NCBI GenBank assembly: GCA_021779255.1
Contig: JAJYBC010000006.1
Coordinates: forward strand, 1-34,118
Length of the DNA stretch: 34,118 bases
Source of the DNA: a bacterium
GTDB taxonomy: Bacteria > Patescibacteriota > Minisyncoccia > CAIUEV01
Reading direction: 5' to 3'
In this document: one piece after another, positions 17,901 to 29,848 of the stretch
Layout: the number at the start of each line of letters is the position of its first letter
How positions within the stretch are numbered: position 1 is the stretch's first letter
Made by a program: the position numbers and the translations under genes
Notes under the pieces: model-generated
Database searches by the model: none
Told to the model about the DNA's origin: nothing
Seen by the model: the letters and a program-made list of their open reading frames with translations, nothing else

Positions 17901-17978
17901 TGGTCGGAACGGCGGGATTTGAACCCGCGGTCTCAGGACCCCCAGCCCTGCGCATTTGGCCAGCTATGCTACGTTCCG
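17901..17978 (-). tRNA. tRNA-Pro(GGG), CCA encoded
   Basis: Acceptor CGGAACG/CGTTCCG, D-stem GCAT/ATGC, anticodon loop CTGGGGG, T-stem GCGGG/CCCGC, ACCA end; 78 nt. Confidence 0.93.
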
Positions 17979-18839
17979 TTCCATCTTCCTTCTCTCCTTA
18001 TCTAAAATATATTGCTGACCGATCATTAGAATAGTTGAGGTTGTCCAATAAAGTGCTAAACCGGCTGGAAAAGTAACTCCGATAAAAACCGTTAAAAGGG
18101 GAAAAATATAAAGCATCTGCTTATTCATCGCTTCAGTCATGTCAGAAGCCATATCGCTTTCCGGTTTTTTCACCTCCGTAAGACTATTTTTTGACTCTTC
18201 TTTTTTTATTTCCGTTCCTAACGCTTTTTCTTCTTTCTTGCGAGTTTCCATCATTTTCATCATTTGCTTCGTCTGAAAAAATTGAGCTGAGCCGGCAATC
18301 AAAGCAAGAACAACACCTCCAGTGTTAATAATGTCAATGCCATTTTTACCGAAATTCAGACGAAAAAGCTCTCCCAAATTAAGAGTAGCTCCTTTTTGAC
18401 CTAAATCCATAATTCCCAAGAAACTAGTTTTAATTGTACTGGGATGAGAAACCCAGCTATAGAGCTGATTTTGATCAAGATTACCCAAACCCGCAATTAA
18501 AACCCGATAAAGAGCGATGAAAATTATAACCTGCACAACCATCGGCAAACAGCCGGAAGCCGGATTAAAGTCGTGTTCTTTATAAAGACTCATCATCTCG
18601 GCGGAAAGTTTTTCTTTATCGTTTTTGTGTTTTTCTTGAATTTCTTTCAGTTTTGGCTGAATTTGCTTTAATTTTTTCTGGTGTTCCAAAGATTTTTTAG
18701 CAATGGGGAAAAGAATCACTCTCACTACAAAAGTCACAGCAATAATCGCCAACCCCAAATCACCAAAAATATTATAGAACAAAACCAAAAGATTAGTTAA
18801 CGGACGAAAAAGGATCTCGTGAAAAAGATTTGAGAGCAT
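17964..18839 (-). CDS. yidC: Membrane protein insertase YidC/Oxa1
   Basis: NIFGDLGLAIIAVTFVVRVILFPI, KLKEIQEKHKNDKEKLSAEMM, ASGCLPMVVQ, FPAGLALYWTTS. Confidence 0.93.
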   Translation of the reverse strand: MLSNLFHEILFRPLTNLLVLFYNIFGDLGLAIIAVTFVVRVILFPIAKKSLEHQKKLKQIQPKLKEIQEKHKNDKEKLSAEMMSLYKEHDFNPASGCLPMVVQVIIFIALYRVLIAGLGNLDQNQLYSWVSHPSTIKTSFLGIMDLGQKGATLNLGELFRLNFGKNGIDIINTGGVVLALIAGSAQFFQTKQMMKMMETRKKEEKALGTEIKKEESKNSLTEVKKPESDMASDMTEAMNKQMLYIFPLLTVFIGVTFPAGLALYWTTSTILMIGQQYILDKERRKMERNVA

Positions 18840-18903
18840 AGACGGTAATTAAATGGATAATGGAAAATAGAGAATGGAAAAGAAAAAGCTTCGAACTAAT
18901 TAC

Positions 18904-18980
<77 letters not shown>

Positions 18981-19187
18981 AATGTCAGACATTTTTGTTT
19001 TGTTCAAAATATTTGGGCAAATCTTATTTTCCTGCTACTTTGAAAAAGTGTTTAATCCGCCTTACTTAAATCCACGTGGTGTAAATCCGTGGCCGAAGCG
19101 AGAAGTTTGATAATATACTATAGGCATAAGTTTGTAGTGCTTAATAATTGATTATTTGGAATATTACGAGTAATATATTAGTGATAG

Positions 19188-21257
<2,070 letters not shown>

Positions 21258-21265
21258 AATATTCT

Positions 21266-23503
21266 ATGAACAGTCGTTTTCTCTCCAATCTCAATTCACC
21301 GCAGAAACAAGCGGTGGAACATGAATCTGGACCGGCCTTGGTTATTGCCGGAGCCGGCAGTGGCAAAACTCGCGTTCTTACTCATCGCGTGGCTTATTTG
21401 GTTAGTCAAGGAATTAAACCGGAAAATATTTTAGCTATCACTTTTACCAATAAAGCCGCCAAAGAAATGGCTAAACGAATCGGTGAAATAATGGGATTTT
21501 CTTCGACTAACCGCTTTTTTGGCGGTGGTTTCGACCGTTCTCCGTTGCCTCATGTCGGCACATTTCATTCCATCGGAGCTCGTATCTTAAGGCAAGAAGC
21601 GGAAAAAATTGGTTACCAAAAAACTTTCGCCATTTTCGACGAAGAAGATCGGGAGAAATTAATTCGTCAAATTATGAAAGAAAAGGAAATTAATATCGAT
21701 CAATTTCCTATCCGACGAATTCAAGATTTTATCAGTCAAGCCAAAAATCGTCTACTAGGTCCTGATTATTTTATTGACCAAGCCGAAAATTTTTTCGAAG
21801 AAATGGCTGGAAAAATCTATTTCGATTACCAAAAGAATTTAAAAGAACAAAGCGCTTTCGATTTTGATGATTTGATTTTAGTTCCCGTCAAGCTTTTCCA
21901 AGAAAACGAAAATTTACGTCAAAATTATCAAAATCAATTTCGCCATATTCTAGTCGATGAATATCAGGATACTAACCGAGCTCAATACCAATTTGTTCAA
22001 CTTCTAGGTCAAAAACATCACAATATTTTTGTAGTCGGCGATGATTTCCAAGGAATCTATGGCTGGCGCGGAGCCGATATTCAAAATATTCTCAGCTTCG
22101 AAAAAGATTACCCCGAAGCTAAAGTTATTTTACTGGAACAAAATTATCGCAGCACTCAAAATATTTTAAAAGCCGCCAACGAAATAATTGCCAAAAATGA
22201 AGGACAGAAAAAGAAAAAACTTTGGACAGAAAATATAGCGGGAGAAAAAATTCAACTTTTCTACGCCACTGACGAAAAAAATGAAGCTGAATTTATTGTG
22301 CAAGAAGTCAAAAAAATGAGAGAACAAAATCCTGCTTTTTCCGCCAAAGAAGTCGCCATTCTTTATCGTACTAACGCTCAGTCGAGAGCTATCGAAGAGG
22401 CTTTACTTCGCTCTAACATTTCTTACCATTTAGTAGGCGCCCTTCGCTTTTATGCTCGTAAAGAAATTAAAGATGTTCTAGCTTATTTTCGCCTTATAGC
22501 CAACCAATTTGACGAAATCAGTTTGCGTCGCGTTTACAATACGCCAAAGAGAGGTTTGGGTAAAAAGGCTTGGCAATTAATTAAAAAAATTGCTCAAAAA
22601 GAGCAAAAAAACGTCGGTGAGCTTCTTTTAAATCAAAATTTGTGGGAAAAAGTTTTATCCCAGAATCCAACTTTGGTTAAATGGGAAAAATTAAAAAACG
22701 AATTACAACAATTTCAAGTTATTTTAGAGGAAAATATTTTAAGTGAATCGCTGGAAAAATTGCTTAAGATAACTAAATATTCCGATTATTTAATCAGCGA
22801 AGATGAGTCCGGCGAGGAACGTTTAGAAAATATCAAAGAGCTGGAAACAGTCATGAAAAAGTACGATTTGAAAGGTCCAGCCAAACAAGTTCTACCTCAA
22901 TTTTTGGAAGAAATCAGTTTAATGTCTGCCGAAGACAAAAATCCCAGCGATATCAATCACCGAATTAATTTAATGACTCTTCACTCTGCTAAAGGCTTGG
23001 AATTTAATCATGTTTTTATTGCCGGTATGGAAGAAGGGATTTTTCCGCATAATCGTTCAACTCTAAATCCTGCTGAGATGGAAGAAGAGCGCAGACTTTG
23101 CTATGTCGGTATTACTCGAGCCAAACAAAAACTTTTTTTCACTTGCGCTAAGACTCGTCGTCTTTTCGGTAATCTTCAAATGAATCCTGCCTCTCGTTTT
23201 ATTAGTGAAATTTCCCCAGAATTATTGGAGAAACAAGAAGGCGGACTGCAAATTGAAACGGAAATAAAATTGGATATTCGAGTAGGGAAAAAATCGGAGG
23301 TTGGAGAAAAAATTATTTCCTCGGAAAGGTGGCAAGATGGTGATAAAGTTTTTCATCATATTTTTGGTAAAGGCGTTATTGTTAGTCAAGATCGCAATAT
23401 TTTGATAGTTGCCTTCGCCGGCACCGGCATCAAAAAATTGGATGGCACTATTGCTCCTCTAAAAAAAATAGACGAGAAGAGACCAAAGAAACCGGTAGTG
23501 TAA
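21266..23503 (+). CDS. UvrD/PcrA-type superfamily 1 DNA helicase
   Basis: LNSPQKQAV, AGAGSGKTRVLTHRVAYL, VDEYQDTNRAQY, GDDFQGIYGWRGAD, LEQNYRSTQNIL, GITRAKQKL. Confidence 0.93.
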   Translation: MNSRFLSNLNSPQKQAVEHESGPALVIAGAGSGKTRVLTHRVAYLVSQGIKPENILAITFTNKAAKEMAKRIGEIMGFSSTNRFFGGGFDRSPLPHVGTFHSIGARILRQEAEKIGYQKTFAIFDEEDREKLIRQIMKEKEINIDQFPIRRIQDFISQAKNRLLGPDYFIDQAENFFEEMAGKIYFDYQKNLKEQSAFDFDDLILVPVKLFQENENLRQNYQNQFRHILVDEYQDTNRAQYQFVQLLGQKHHNIFVVGDDFQGIYGWRGADIQNILSFEKDYPEAKVILLEQNYRSTQNILKAANEIIAKNEGQKKKKLWTENIAGEKIQLFYATDEKNEAEFIVQEVKKMREQNPAFSAKEVAILYRTNAQSRAIEEALLRSNISYHLVGALRFYARKEIKDVLAYFRLIANQFDEISLRRVYNTPKRGLGKKAWQLIKKIAQKEQKNVGELLLNQNLWEKVLSQNPTLVKWEKLKNELQQFQVILEENILSESLEKLLKITKYSDYLISEDESGEERLENIKELETVMKKYDLKGPAKQVLPQFLEEISLMSAEDKNPSDINHRINLMTLHSAKGLEFNHVFIAGMEEGIFPHNRSTLNPAEMEEERRLCYVGITRAKQKLFFTCAKTRRLFGNLQMNPASRFISEISPELLEKQEGGLQIETEIKLDIRVGKKSEVGEKIISSERWQDGDKVFHHIFGKGVIVSQDRNILIVAFAGTGIKKLDGTIAPLKKIDEKRPKKPVV

Positions 23504-23585
23504 ATTTGAACAATTCTATTCACGAAAAATAATTTAGATTTTATTTAAAAACTAATTTTCGTAAATAATTATTAAAATCTAATTT

Positions 23586-24017
23586 ATGGATCCTATCATT
23601 CTCCACACTGACGGTGGTTCGCTTGGCAATCCCGGCCCTTCAGCCGTTGGCGTTGTCATTGAATACGAAAATCAAAAAAAAACTTATGCTGAAGATATCG
23701 GTTATGGTACTAATAACGAAGCCGAATACAAAGCTTTAATTTTAGCTTTACGTAAAACCAAATCTTTAATTGGTAGTCAAAAAGCCAAAAAAGCCCAGCT
23801 GGTCTGTTATTTAGACAGTTTACTAGTAGTCAATCAACTTAACCATCAATACCAAATTAAAAACGAAAAGATTGTTCCTCTTTTTATCACCATTTGGAAT
23901 TTAATGCTGGAATTTGGTCAAGTTAACTTCCGGCACGTTCCTCGCGAACAAAATCAAGAAGCCGACGATTTAGTAAAAAGTGTTTTTAAAAAAGATGATC
24001 AAAAAGTACTATTCTAG
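23586..24017 (+). CDS. Ribonuclease HI family protein
   Basis: HTDGGSLGNPGPSAVGVV, TNNEAEYKAL, YLDSLLVVNQLN, EADDL. Confidence 0.88.
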   Translation: MDPIILHTDGGSLGNPGPSAVGVVIEYENQKKTYAEDIGYGTNNEAEYKALILALRKTKSLIGSQKAKKAQLVCYLDSLLVVNQLNHQYQIKNEKIVPLFITIWNLMLEFGQVNFRHVPREQNQEADDLVKSVFKKDDQKVLF

Positions 24018-24039
24018 AAATTTTTAATTCTGTTGTTCT

Positions 24040-25173
24040 ATGTCCGACCTCAAAGAAGCTTTGCTTTACGAAAAATTTTCCTCTGGTGTCGCTATGTGCG
24101 AACTTTGTCCTCGTAATTGTATTATTATGCCATACAGGGGCGATGTTTGTTGGGAAAGTTTATCTAATTTAAAAAAAGAAAATCTAGGCTTTTGTGGCAC
24201 CAGAGTCAATTTAAAAGGAAAATTGTATGCCATCAATTACGGACGAGTTACTAGTCTCGATGTTGATCCCATCGAGAAAAAACCCTTGTTTCATTTTCAC
24301 CCCGGAAATAAAGTTCTTTCTTTTGGCAGTTTCGGTTGTAATTTACGTTGCCCTAATTGTCACAATTGGGAGATCTCTCAAACGTCTTCTTTAATTAACA
24401 GTTGCCCCGCTTCCGCCCTTTCTATTGTAAAAAATTTCTCCGCCATTGAAGCCAACGAAATCGTCAATCAGGCTTTGGAAAACAATTGCTTTGGTATTTC
24501 TTACACTTTTAACGAACCAACAGTTTCTTTAGAATTCGTTCTGGAAGTTATGCGTCTGGCTCATAAGGCCAAACTGAAAAATATTTGGGTAACTAACGGT
24601 TTCTTTTCTCAAAAAACTCGAAAAATAATTTTACCTTGGATTGATGCTGCCAACGTTGATCTCAAATCTTTTAACCAAAAATTTTATCGCTCGCACTGCA
24701 AAGGTAGTTTAATCACCATTTTGAGAAATATTGAAGCGATGGGCAATCAAGGCATTCACTTGGAAATTAGCACCTTACTTCTTTCCAAATTAAATAATGA
24801 TTTCCAAAATCTTTTTCAACTGGCCACTTTTATCGTTAAACGAATTTCTCCTTATACTCCTTGGCATTTATTGAATTTCTCCGCTTCAGTTTCTTGGCAA
24901 ATGCAAGATTGGCCGTCAATCGACGATCAGGAAATTAAAAAAGCCTTCAAAATAGGCAAAGAGGCGGGGCTTAAATTTATTTACGCCCGTAGACTTCAAG
25001 CTTTAAATCAAGAAGCGAAACAAGAGCAAGATTCTTCACAAAATATTTCCCTCGACACTTTCTGTTCCAACTGCCAAGCCCTCGCTGTTAAGCGTTCCGA
25101 GTACGCAGTGGAACGCTTTGACGAAAACGGCTCCTGCCAAAAATGTGGCCAAAAGCTGTTTCTCGACTATTAA
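24040..25173 (+). CDS. AmmeMemoRadiSam-type radical SAM enzyme
   Basis: CELCPRNCIIMPYRGD, GFCGTRVN, CNLRCPNCHNWEIS (CxxxCxxC), C-terminal zinc ribbon CSNC...CQKCG. Confidence 0.85.
   Translation: MSDLKEALLYEKFSSGVAMCELCPRNCIIMPYRGDVCWESLSNLKKENLGFCGTRVNLKGKLYAINYGRVTSLDVDPIEKKPLFHFHPGNKVLSFGSFGCNLRCPNCHNWEISQTSSLINSCPASALSIVKNFSAIEANEIVNQALENNCFGISYTFNEPTVSLEFVLEVMRLAHKAKLKNIWVTNGFFSQKTRKIILPWIDAANVDLKSFNQKFYRSHCKGSLITILRNIEAMGNQGIHLEISTLLLSKLNNDFQNLFQLATFIVKRISPYTPWHLLNFSASVSWQMQDWPSIDDQEIKKAFKIGKEAGLKFIYARRLQALNQEAKQEQDSSQNISLDTFCSNCQALAVKRSEYAVERFDENGSCQKCGQKLFLDY
25090..25118. repeat. Inverted repeat inside the radical SAM gene
   Basis: AAGCGTTCC-GAGTACGCAGT-GGAACGCTT. Confidence 0.85.
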
Positions 25174-25190
25174 AAATAGTATAAATTTTA

Positions 25191-25451
25191 TTAAGAACTA
25201 AGAGCCATAAAGCTTATTCTTGGAGGATTACCCCCACTCCAACAAGGTGAAAAATAAAATGAGTCATCTTTTTTAATTGGTATACTAGTTATCGCCCCGT
25301 TAGCACTCGAAGCCGCTGTTTCAGCATAACCATAAACTTCTCCGTTAATAGTAAGAATATCTTTTGACTTGCAAATAAAATCCTGTAGGGGCACCCCTTG
25401 TGGGTGCCCGAGGTTTTGTAAATTTATGCCAATACAATCGGGTGGGCACAA
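25191..25451 (-). pseudogene. Possible truncated gene remnant fused to repeat sequence
   Basis: 86-aa ORF whose first part is translated from the GTAGGGGC repeats; the remainder (ILTINGEVYGYAETAASSANGAITSIPIKKDDSFYFSPCWSG...) looks protein-like. Confidence 0.3.
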
Positions 25452-25464
25452 GGCCCGCCCCTAC
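25385..25464. repeat. Inverted pair of GTAGGGGC-type palindromic repeats
   Basis: 25385-25409 GTAGGGGCACCCCTTGTGGGTGCCC; reverse complement of 25440-25464 is GTAGGGGCGGGCCTTGTGCCCACCC. Confidence 0.9.
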
Positions 25465-25496
25465 GGATGAGCGTGATAACCGCGACCCTACAATTT

Positions 25497-26936
25497 TTAT
25501 TCCAGACTCTTTTCATACGTATCGGCATAACCAAGCACGCGGTCGCCATACCAACCGAAACTAGCCCAATTACCCCCTGCCAAATAAATACTGGCCGCTT
25601 TGTGCTCCGCCGTACGATCGTGAGAAGTTACACCCTCTACTTTAGCCAATTTTAACCCCATCGCTGTTAATGCATCTCGCAAGTTCCACGGATCTGGTGG
25701 ATTATGACCAGTAACACTGGCTACCGCCGCTTTATAACCAAGCCAAGTGGTCGGCATAAACTGCGCCGGCCCCATAGCCCCGCCCCAACCGCTACATTCT
25801 CCGCTGGCATTCCGATAACACGGTTTGCGAGAAATAGGTTTGTCTTGGGGATTATAACCTAACTCGGTACAAATACCCTTAAATTTGTCCCATTGAGCCG
25901 GATTCATGTCAGTAGTATACCGACCACCGCCAACGTTATTACCCATATTTGATTCCACTTTTAAAACCCCTAACAAAAAAGCCGCTCTCACTCCTGTTAA
26001 ACCGGCCACGGTTTTCGCCTCCTCCAACGCCTGACCGAAATCGATTTTAGCGCCCAAACTTTGTAGAGCCGTAATTTCTGAAGCCAGCCGGCTGGCTGTT
26101 TCCGAGCCTTTATCAATTAAATCCTGCAATCTACCTTGCTCTTGTTGAGTTTCTTTCAATAATTCCTCTCGATCTTGGCGATCTTGTTCCAAAGAAACTC
26201 TTTGCGCTTCCTGCATACTATAAAGCGCCACTTGCTCATTTTTTTTCTCGTCCAGATCATCCTTTTCTTGGGTTAACGTTAATTTGTCAGTTTTCAACTG
26301 ACCTAACAGTTCTTGCAATCTTTCTTCAAAAGTTGCAATATTTTCAATTTCTTTAAAATAATCAGAAAAACTAGGCTTTTCCAACATAATTTCCACTATC
26401 GTTTTTTTATCCAATAAATTAAGCTCTTGCACGTATTGCTCCAAGAAAACTTTACGTTTATTAATTTCTTTTTCTTTCGAAAAGATTTCTTCTTCTTTGG
26501 CAGTAACTAATTTTTCAACTTCGTTTAAGCTGTCTCCCGTTTGTTTTAAAGAAACTTCCGCTTCTTGCATCTTTTTTTCCAGCAAAGCGATTATTTGCAC
26601 TATTGTTTCCGATTTTTGCTCCATTACATTGGAGCTTTTTTCATAAGTATTAACTTTATTGCGAACAGAGTCTAATTGTTCTTGTTTTTGTCTTAGCTGT
26701 TCTTGCTTTACCGGATCGGGTGTATTTTGATTATTGTTATTGCTGTTGGCATTATTAACGTTCGTATTTAAATTAACGTTAGCGTTATTATTCGCGTTAG
26801 TATTAACATTAATGTTTTTATTGTTACTATTGCTATTGTCCTTGGCCCAAGAGACGGGAAGAATGCCAATGGCAATTATTGTTATGGCTAAAGACAAGAA
26901 ATTTATACCTAAATTTTTATATTTGATATTATACAT
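25497..26936 (-). CDS. Secreted coiled-coil protein with C-terminal lytic transglycosylase domain
   Basis: Signal peptide, Asn-rich linker, long coiled coil, then FLLGVLKVESNMG ... GGAMGPAQFMPTTW ... DALTAMGLKLA. Confidence 0.8.
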   Translation of the reverse strand: MYNIKYKNLGINFLSLAITIIAIGILPVSWAKDNSNSNNKNINVNTNANNNANVNLNTNVNNANSNNNNQNTPDPVKQEQLRQKQEQLDSVRNKVNTYEKSSNVMEQKSETIVQIIALLEKKMQEAEVSLKQTGDSLNEVEKLVTAKEEEIFSKEKEINKRKVFLEQYVQELNLLDKKTIVEIMLEKPSFSDYFKEIENIATFEERLQELLGQLKTDKLTLTQEKDDLDEKKNEQVALYSMQEAQRVSLEQDRQDREELLKETQQEQGRLQDLIDKGSETASRLASEITALQSLGAKIDFGQALEEAKTVAGLTGVRAAFLLGVLKVESNMGNNVGGGRYTTDMNPAQWDKFKGICTELGYNPQDKPISRKPCYRNASGECSGWGGAMGPAQFMPTTWLGYKAAVASVTGHNPPDPWNLRDALTAMGLKLAKVEGVTSHDRTAEHKAASIYLAGGNWASFGWYGDRVLGYADTYEKSLE

Positions 26937-26959
26937 AAATTAATTTTCAATTTCTAATT

Positions 26960-28045
26960 TTATTTTCCCATTCCAAAAATTCCCACAATCAAACCGACAA
27001 TACCCGTCACCCCCGACAAAATCCAAAACCGCATTACTACTTTATTTTCCGGCCAACCAAGAGCCTGCAAGTGATGATGAAAGGGCGAAGAAAGAAAAAT
27101 TTTTCGACCCCATAATTTTTTAGATGTTAATTGAACTATCACCGACATCGATTCAAGCACGTAAATAAAACAAACGATCGGCAGGATAAAAGCCGATTTA
27201 GTCACCATAGCCACCACACCGAGAGCCGTCCCCATAGAAATCGCTCCTGTGTCACCCATAAAAAATCGAGCCGGATTAATATTAAACCAAAGAAAAGCCA
27301 AAAGACTGCCCACAATCACAGCGCAAAAAACCGAAAGATCAATTCTATGTTGAACAAAAGCAATCACCCCAAAAACTGAAAAAGCAGTTAGGAGCACTCC
27401 TCCGTTAAGACCATCAAGCCCATCCGTTTCATTGGAAGAAATAGCCGTTGCTAAGATAACAAATACGAAAAAAGGAATATACCACCAACCGATTTCCAAA
27501 TCACCGAAACCCGGCAAGTGGATACTGTTGAAATCTAATTTATAAAAAAACCAGAGTCCCCCCGCCAAAGCAATCATAAAAAGCCACCAGAAACGATACA
27601 AGAAACGAACGCCACCGCCCTTGTTGGAACCCATGCCTCTGGTTGTCTTAACATCGTCAACTACTCCTAAAATTCCCGTGGCCACCAAAGCAAACATCGG
27701 GAGCCAAGTTTGTGATCGACTAAGAAAATCCCAATCCACCCAAATCCCTCCAAAAAGAATTTTGAGAAGCCTGAGAACCAAAGCCATAATCAAAACAGTT
27801 ACCCAAATCAGCAAACCACCCATCAAAGGAGTTCCCGCTTTATCTTTATGCAGACTATAAAAAATCGGCGCTTCTTTGCCGTCAACCGAACGAGTCTTAA
27901 TTTTAGCTCTAACACCGTAACGATAGAGAAAACCAGTTAAAATCGGTGTCCACAACATAGCAAAAACAAAAGCTATCAGGGCAAGGGAGAAGACCTTAAT
28001 AATATTCATATAAAGCGGAACCGAATGAATGTCAGCGAAACTCAT
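26960..28045 (-). CDS. mraY: Phospho-N-acetylmuramoyl-pentapeptide-transferase
   Basis: GTPLMGGLLIW, VDDVKTTRG, ETDGLDGLNGG, FMGDTGAISMGTALG, PFHHHLQALGWPENKVV. Confidence 0.95.
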   Translation of the reverse strand: MSFADIHSVPLYMNIIKVFSLALIAFVFAMLWTPILTGFLYRYGVRAKIKTRSVDGKEAPIFYSLHKDKAGTPLMGGLLIWVTVLIMALVLRLLKILFGGIWVDWDFLSRSQTWLPMFALVATGILGVVDDVKTTRGMGSNKGGGVRFLYRFWWLFMIALAGGLWFFYKLDFNSIHLPGFGDLEIGWWYIPFFVFVILATAISSNETDGLDGLNGGVLLTAFSVFGVIAFVQHRIDLSVFCAVIVGSLLAFLWFNINPARFFMGDTGAISMGTALGVVAMVTKSAFILPIVCFIYVLESMSVIVQLTSKKLWGRKIFLSSPFHHHLQALGWPENKVVMRFWILSGVTGIVGLIVGIFGMGK

Positions 28046-28049
28046 AAGA

Positions 28050-28373
28050 TTAGATTTTTTTAACTTTTATTAAATTACTTTGATTTTTTTCCGGAAAATT
28101 AGCTCTTATCGCCGATTGATTTTCAAATTGATTAATTCGATCTTCTCTCATAACGTTGCTTTTACGAGTTTGGGGAAACTCTTGTTCCGCTAAATCAATT
28201 TTCTTCCCCCATTCTTTTTCACCTTCTTTTTGAGTTTTTTCAATTAAGGCAACAAAATCCAAAATTTTTTCCAAATCATCGATTAAAGTTTTCTTTTCGG
28301 TTTTATCCAGCTTTAAATGAGCTAAACGAATCGATTTTTCCAATTGAGTTTTAAGATTGTTTGGCATATTCAA
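28050..28373 (-). CDS. gatC: Asp/Glu-tRNA amidotransferase subunit C
   Basis: RLAHLKLDKTEKKTLIDDLEKILDFVALIEK; short GatC-like ORF. Confidence 0.8.
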   Translation of the reverse strand: MNMPNNLKTQLEKSIRLAHLKLDKTEKKTLIDDLEKILDFVALIEKTQKEGEKEWGKKIDLAEQEFPQTRKSNVMREDRINQFENQSAIRANFPEKNQSNLIKVKKI

Positions 28374-28422
28374 AAATTATAGTCTTTTTATTAACAACCC
28401 GTCTTCCACTAGCTTCCACCTT

Positions 28423-28431
28423 TGGTATAAT
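28423..28431 (+). promoter_or_regulatory. Candidate extended -10 promoter
   Basis: TGGTATAAT upstream of the 28529 CDS. Confidence 0.5.
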
Positions 28432-28528
28432 GAGATAAAAAAATAAATTCTCAAAATAATTTATTTTTGGCTATTTATTTTTTTAGTTTATTTTATGAAG
28501 ATAGGCCTTTTAATTTTGATCTTCCCCT

Positions 28529-29815
28529 ATGAAAAACAACAAAGAAATCAAAACGGTGACAGTTATCGGTATTGGCTACGTCGGATTACCTTTAGCTTGT
28601 GTTATTTCTCAGAAAAATTATCGTGTTTTCGGTCTTGATTTAAACGAAAAAGCCGTATCCTTGGTTAACCAAAAAATAGCCCCTTTCAAGGACGAATTTG
28701 TAAAAAAGATCTTGCCCCAAGCCAAGGTTAAAGCTACTAGCGATCCTTCTGTTCTCAAAAAAACCGATATAGTGATTATCTGTGTTCCCACTCCCGTTGA
28801 TAGTCGTCATTTGCCGGTTTTTAAGCCGTTAGAAAGCGCTGTCACTTCCATTATTAATAATTTTCAGAAAGGCGTGTTAGTCGTTGTTGAATCAACAATC
28901 AATCCGGGAGTTTGTGAAGAAATTGTTCTTCCCCTTTTTGAGAGGGCTGGTTACAAGGTCGGTCAAGATTTTTTCTTAGCTCACTGCCCTGAAAGAATTA
29001 ATCCCGGCGACCCTAAATGGAATGTTAGCAATATTAATCGTTGCGTCGGTGGAGTAACCAAAAAATGTCTGGACAAAGCGGTCAAATTTTATCGTTCCGT
29101 CATCAAAGCCACTATTACTCCGATGGAGTCAATCAAAGAAGCGGAAGCCACTAAAACGATTGAAAATGCTTTTCGAGATATTAATATTGCTTTTGTCAAT
29201 GAGTTGGCTAAGTCTTTTGACAAAATGGGTATTGACTTAAAAGATGTTATTAAAGGTGCCGCTACTAAACCTTTCGCTTTTATGCCTCACTGGCCCAGTT
29301 GTGGCGTCGGTGGCCATTGTATCCCCGTTGATCCGTATTATTTGATTGAAAAAGCCAGAAAAATTGGCTTTGAACACGATTTTCTTAAACTGGCTCGCCG
29401 CATTAATTCTAGTATGCCCAGATATACAATTAAAACTTTAGCTCAAGAACTCAATGAAATTGAAAGACCAGTCAAGGGCACTAGAATAGGTATTCTAGGA
29501 GTTTCTTACAAGGCCAATATTGATGATACTCGCGACGCTCCTTTCTTTGAAATCAAGAAAGAACTTCTGGAAAGAAAAGCTAAAATTGAAATTTTTGATC
29601 CTTACGCCAAAAAAGAAAACACCGTTGAATCTTGGTCGGAGTTACTTAAAAAAGTAGAAGTCTTACTTTTAGTAACCGGTCACCGAGATTTTTCGGCTAT
29701 TACACCTTTACTTTGTCGAAAAAATAACATAAAATTAGTTATCGACGGCATGAATTTTTGGGATAAAAAAGCTTTTGAAAAAGCTGGAATCAGATATAAG
29801 GGAATTGGAAGATAG
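28529..29815 (+). CDS. UDP-glucose/GDP-mannose (UDP-ManNAc) dehydrogenase family
   Basis: VTVIGIGYVGLPLACV, ESTINPGVCEE, HCPERINPGDP, ATKTIENAFRDINIAFVNELA, GVGGHCIPVDPYYL. Confidence 0.9.
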   Translation: MKNNKEIKTVTVIGIGYVGLPLACVISQKNYRVFGLDLNEKAVSLVNQKIAPFKDEFVKKILPQAKVKATSDPSVLKKTDIVIICVPTPVDSRHLPVFKPLESAVTSIINNFQKGVLVVVESTINPGVCEEIVLPLFERAGYKVGQDFFLAHCPERINPGDPKWNVSNINRCVGGVTKKCLDKAVKFYRSVIKATITPMESIKEAEATKTIENAFRDINIAFVNELAKSFDKMGIDLKDVIKGAATKPFAFMPHWPSCGVGGHCIPVDPYYLIEKARKIGFEHDFLKLARRINSSMPRYTIKTLAQELNEIERPVKGTRIGILGVSYKANIDDTRDAPFFEIKKELLERKAKIEIFDPYAKKENTVESWSELLKKVEVLLLVTGHRDFSAITPLLCRKNNIKLVIDGMNFWDKKAFEKAGIRYKGIGR

Positions 29816-29848
29816 AAATTATAAGTTGTTTTTAACAGTAATTTACAT

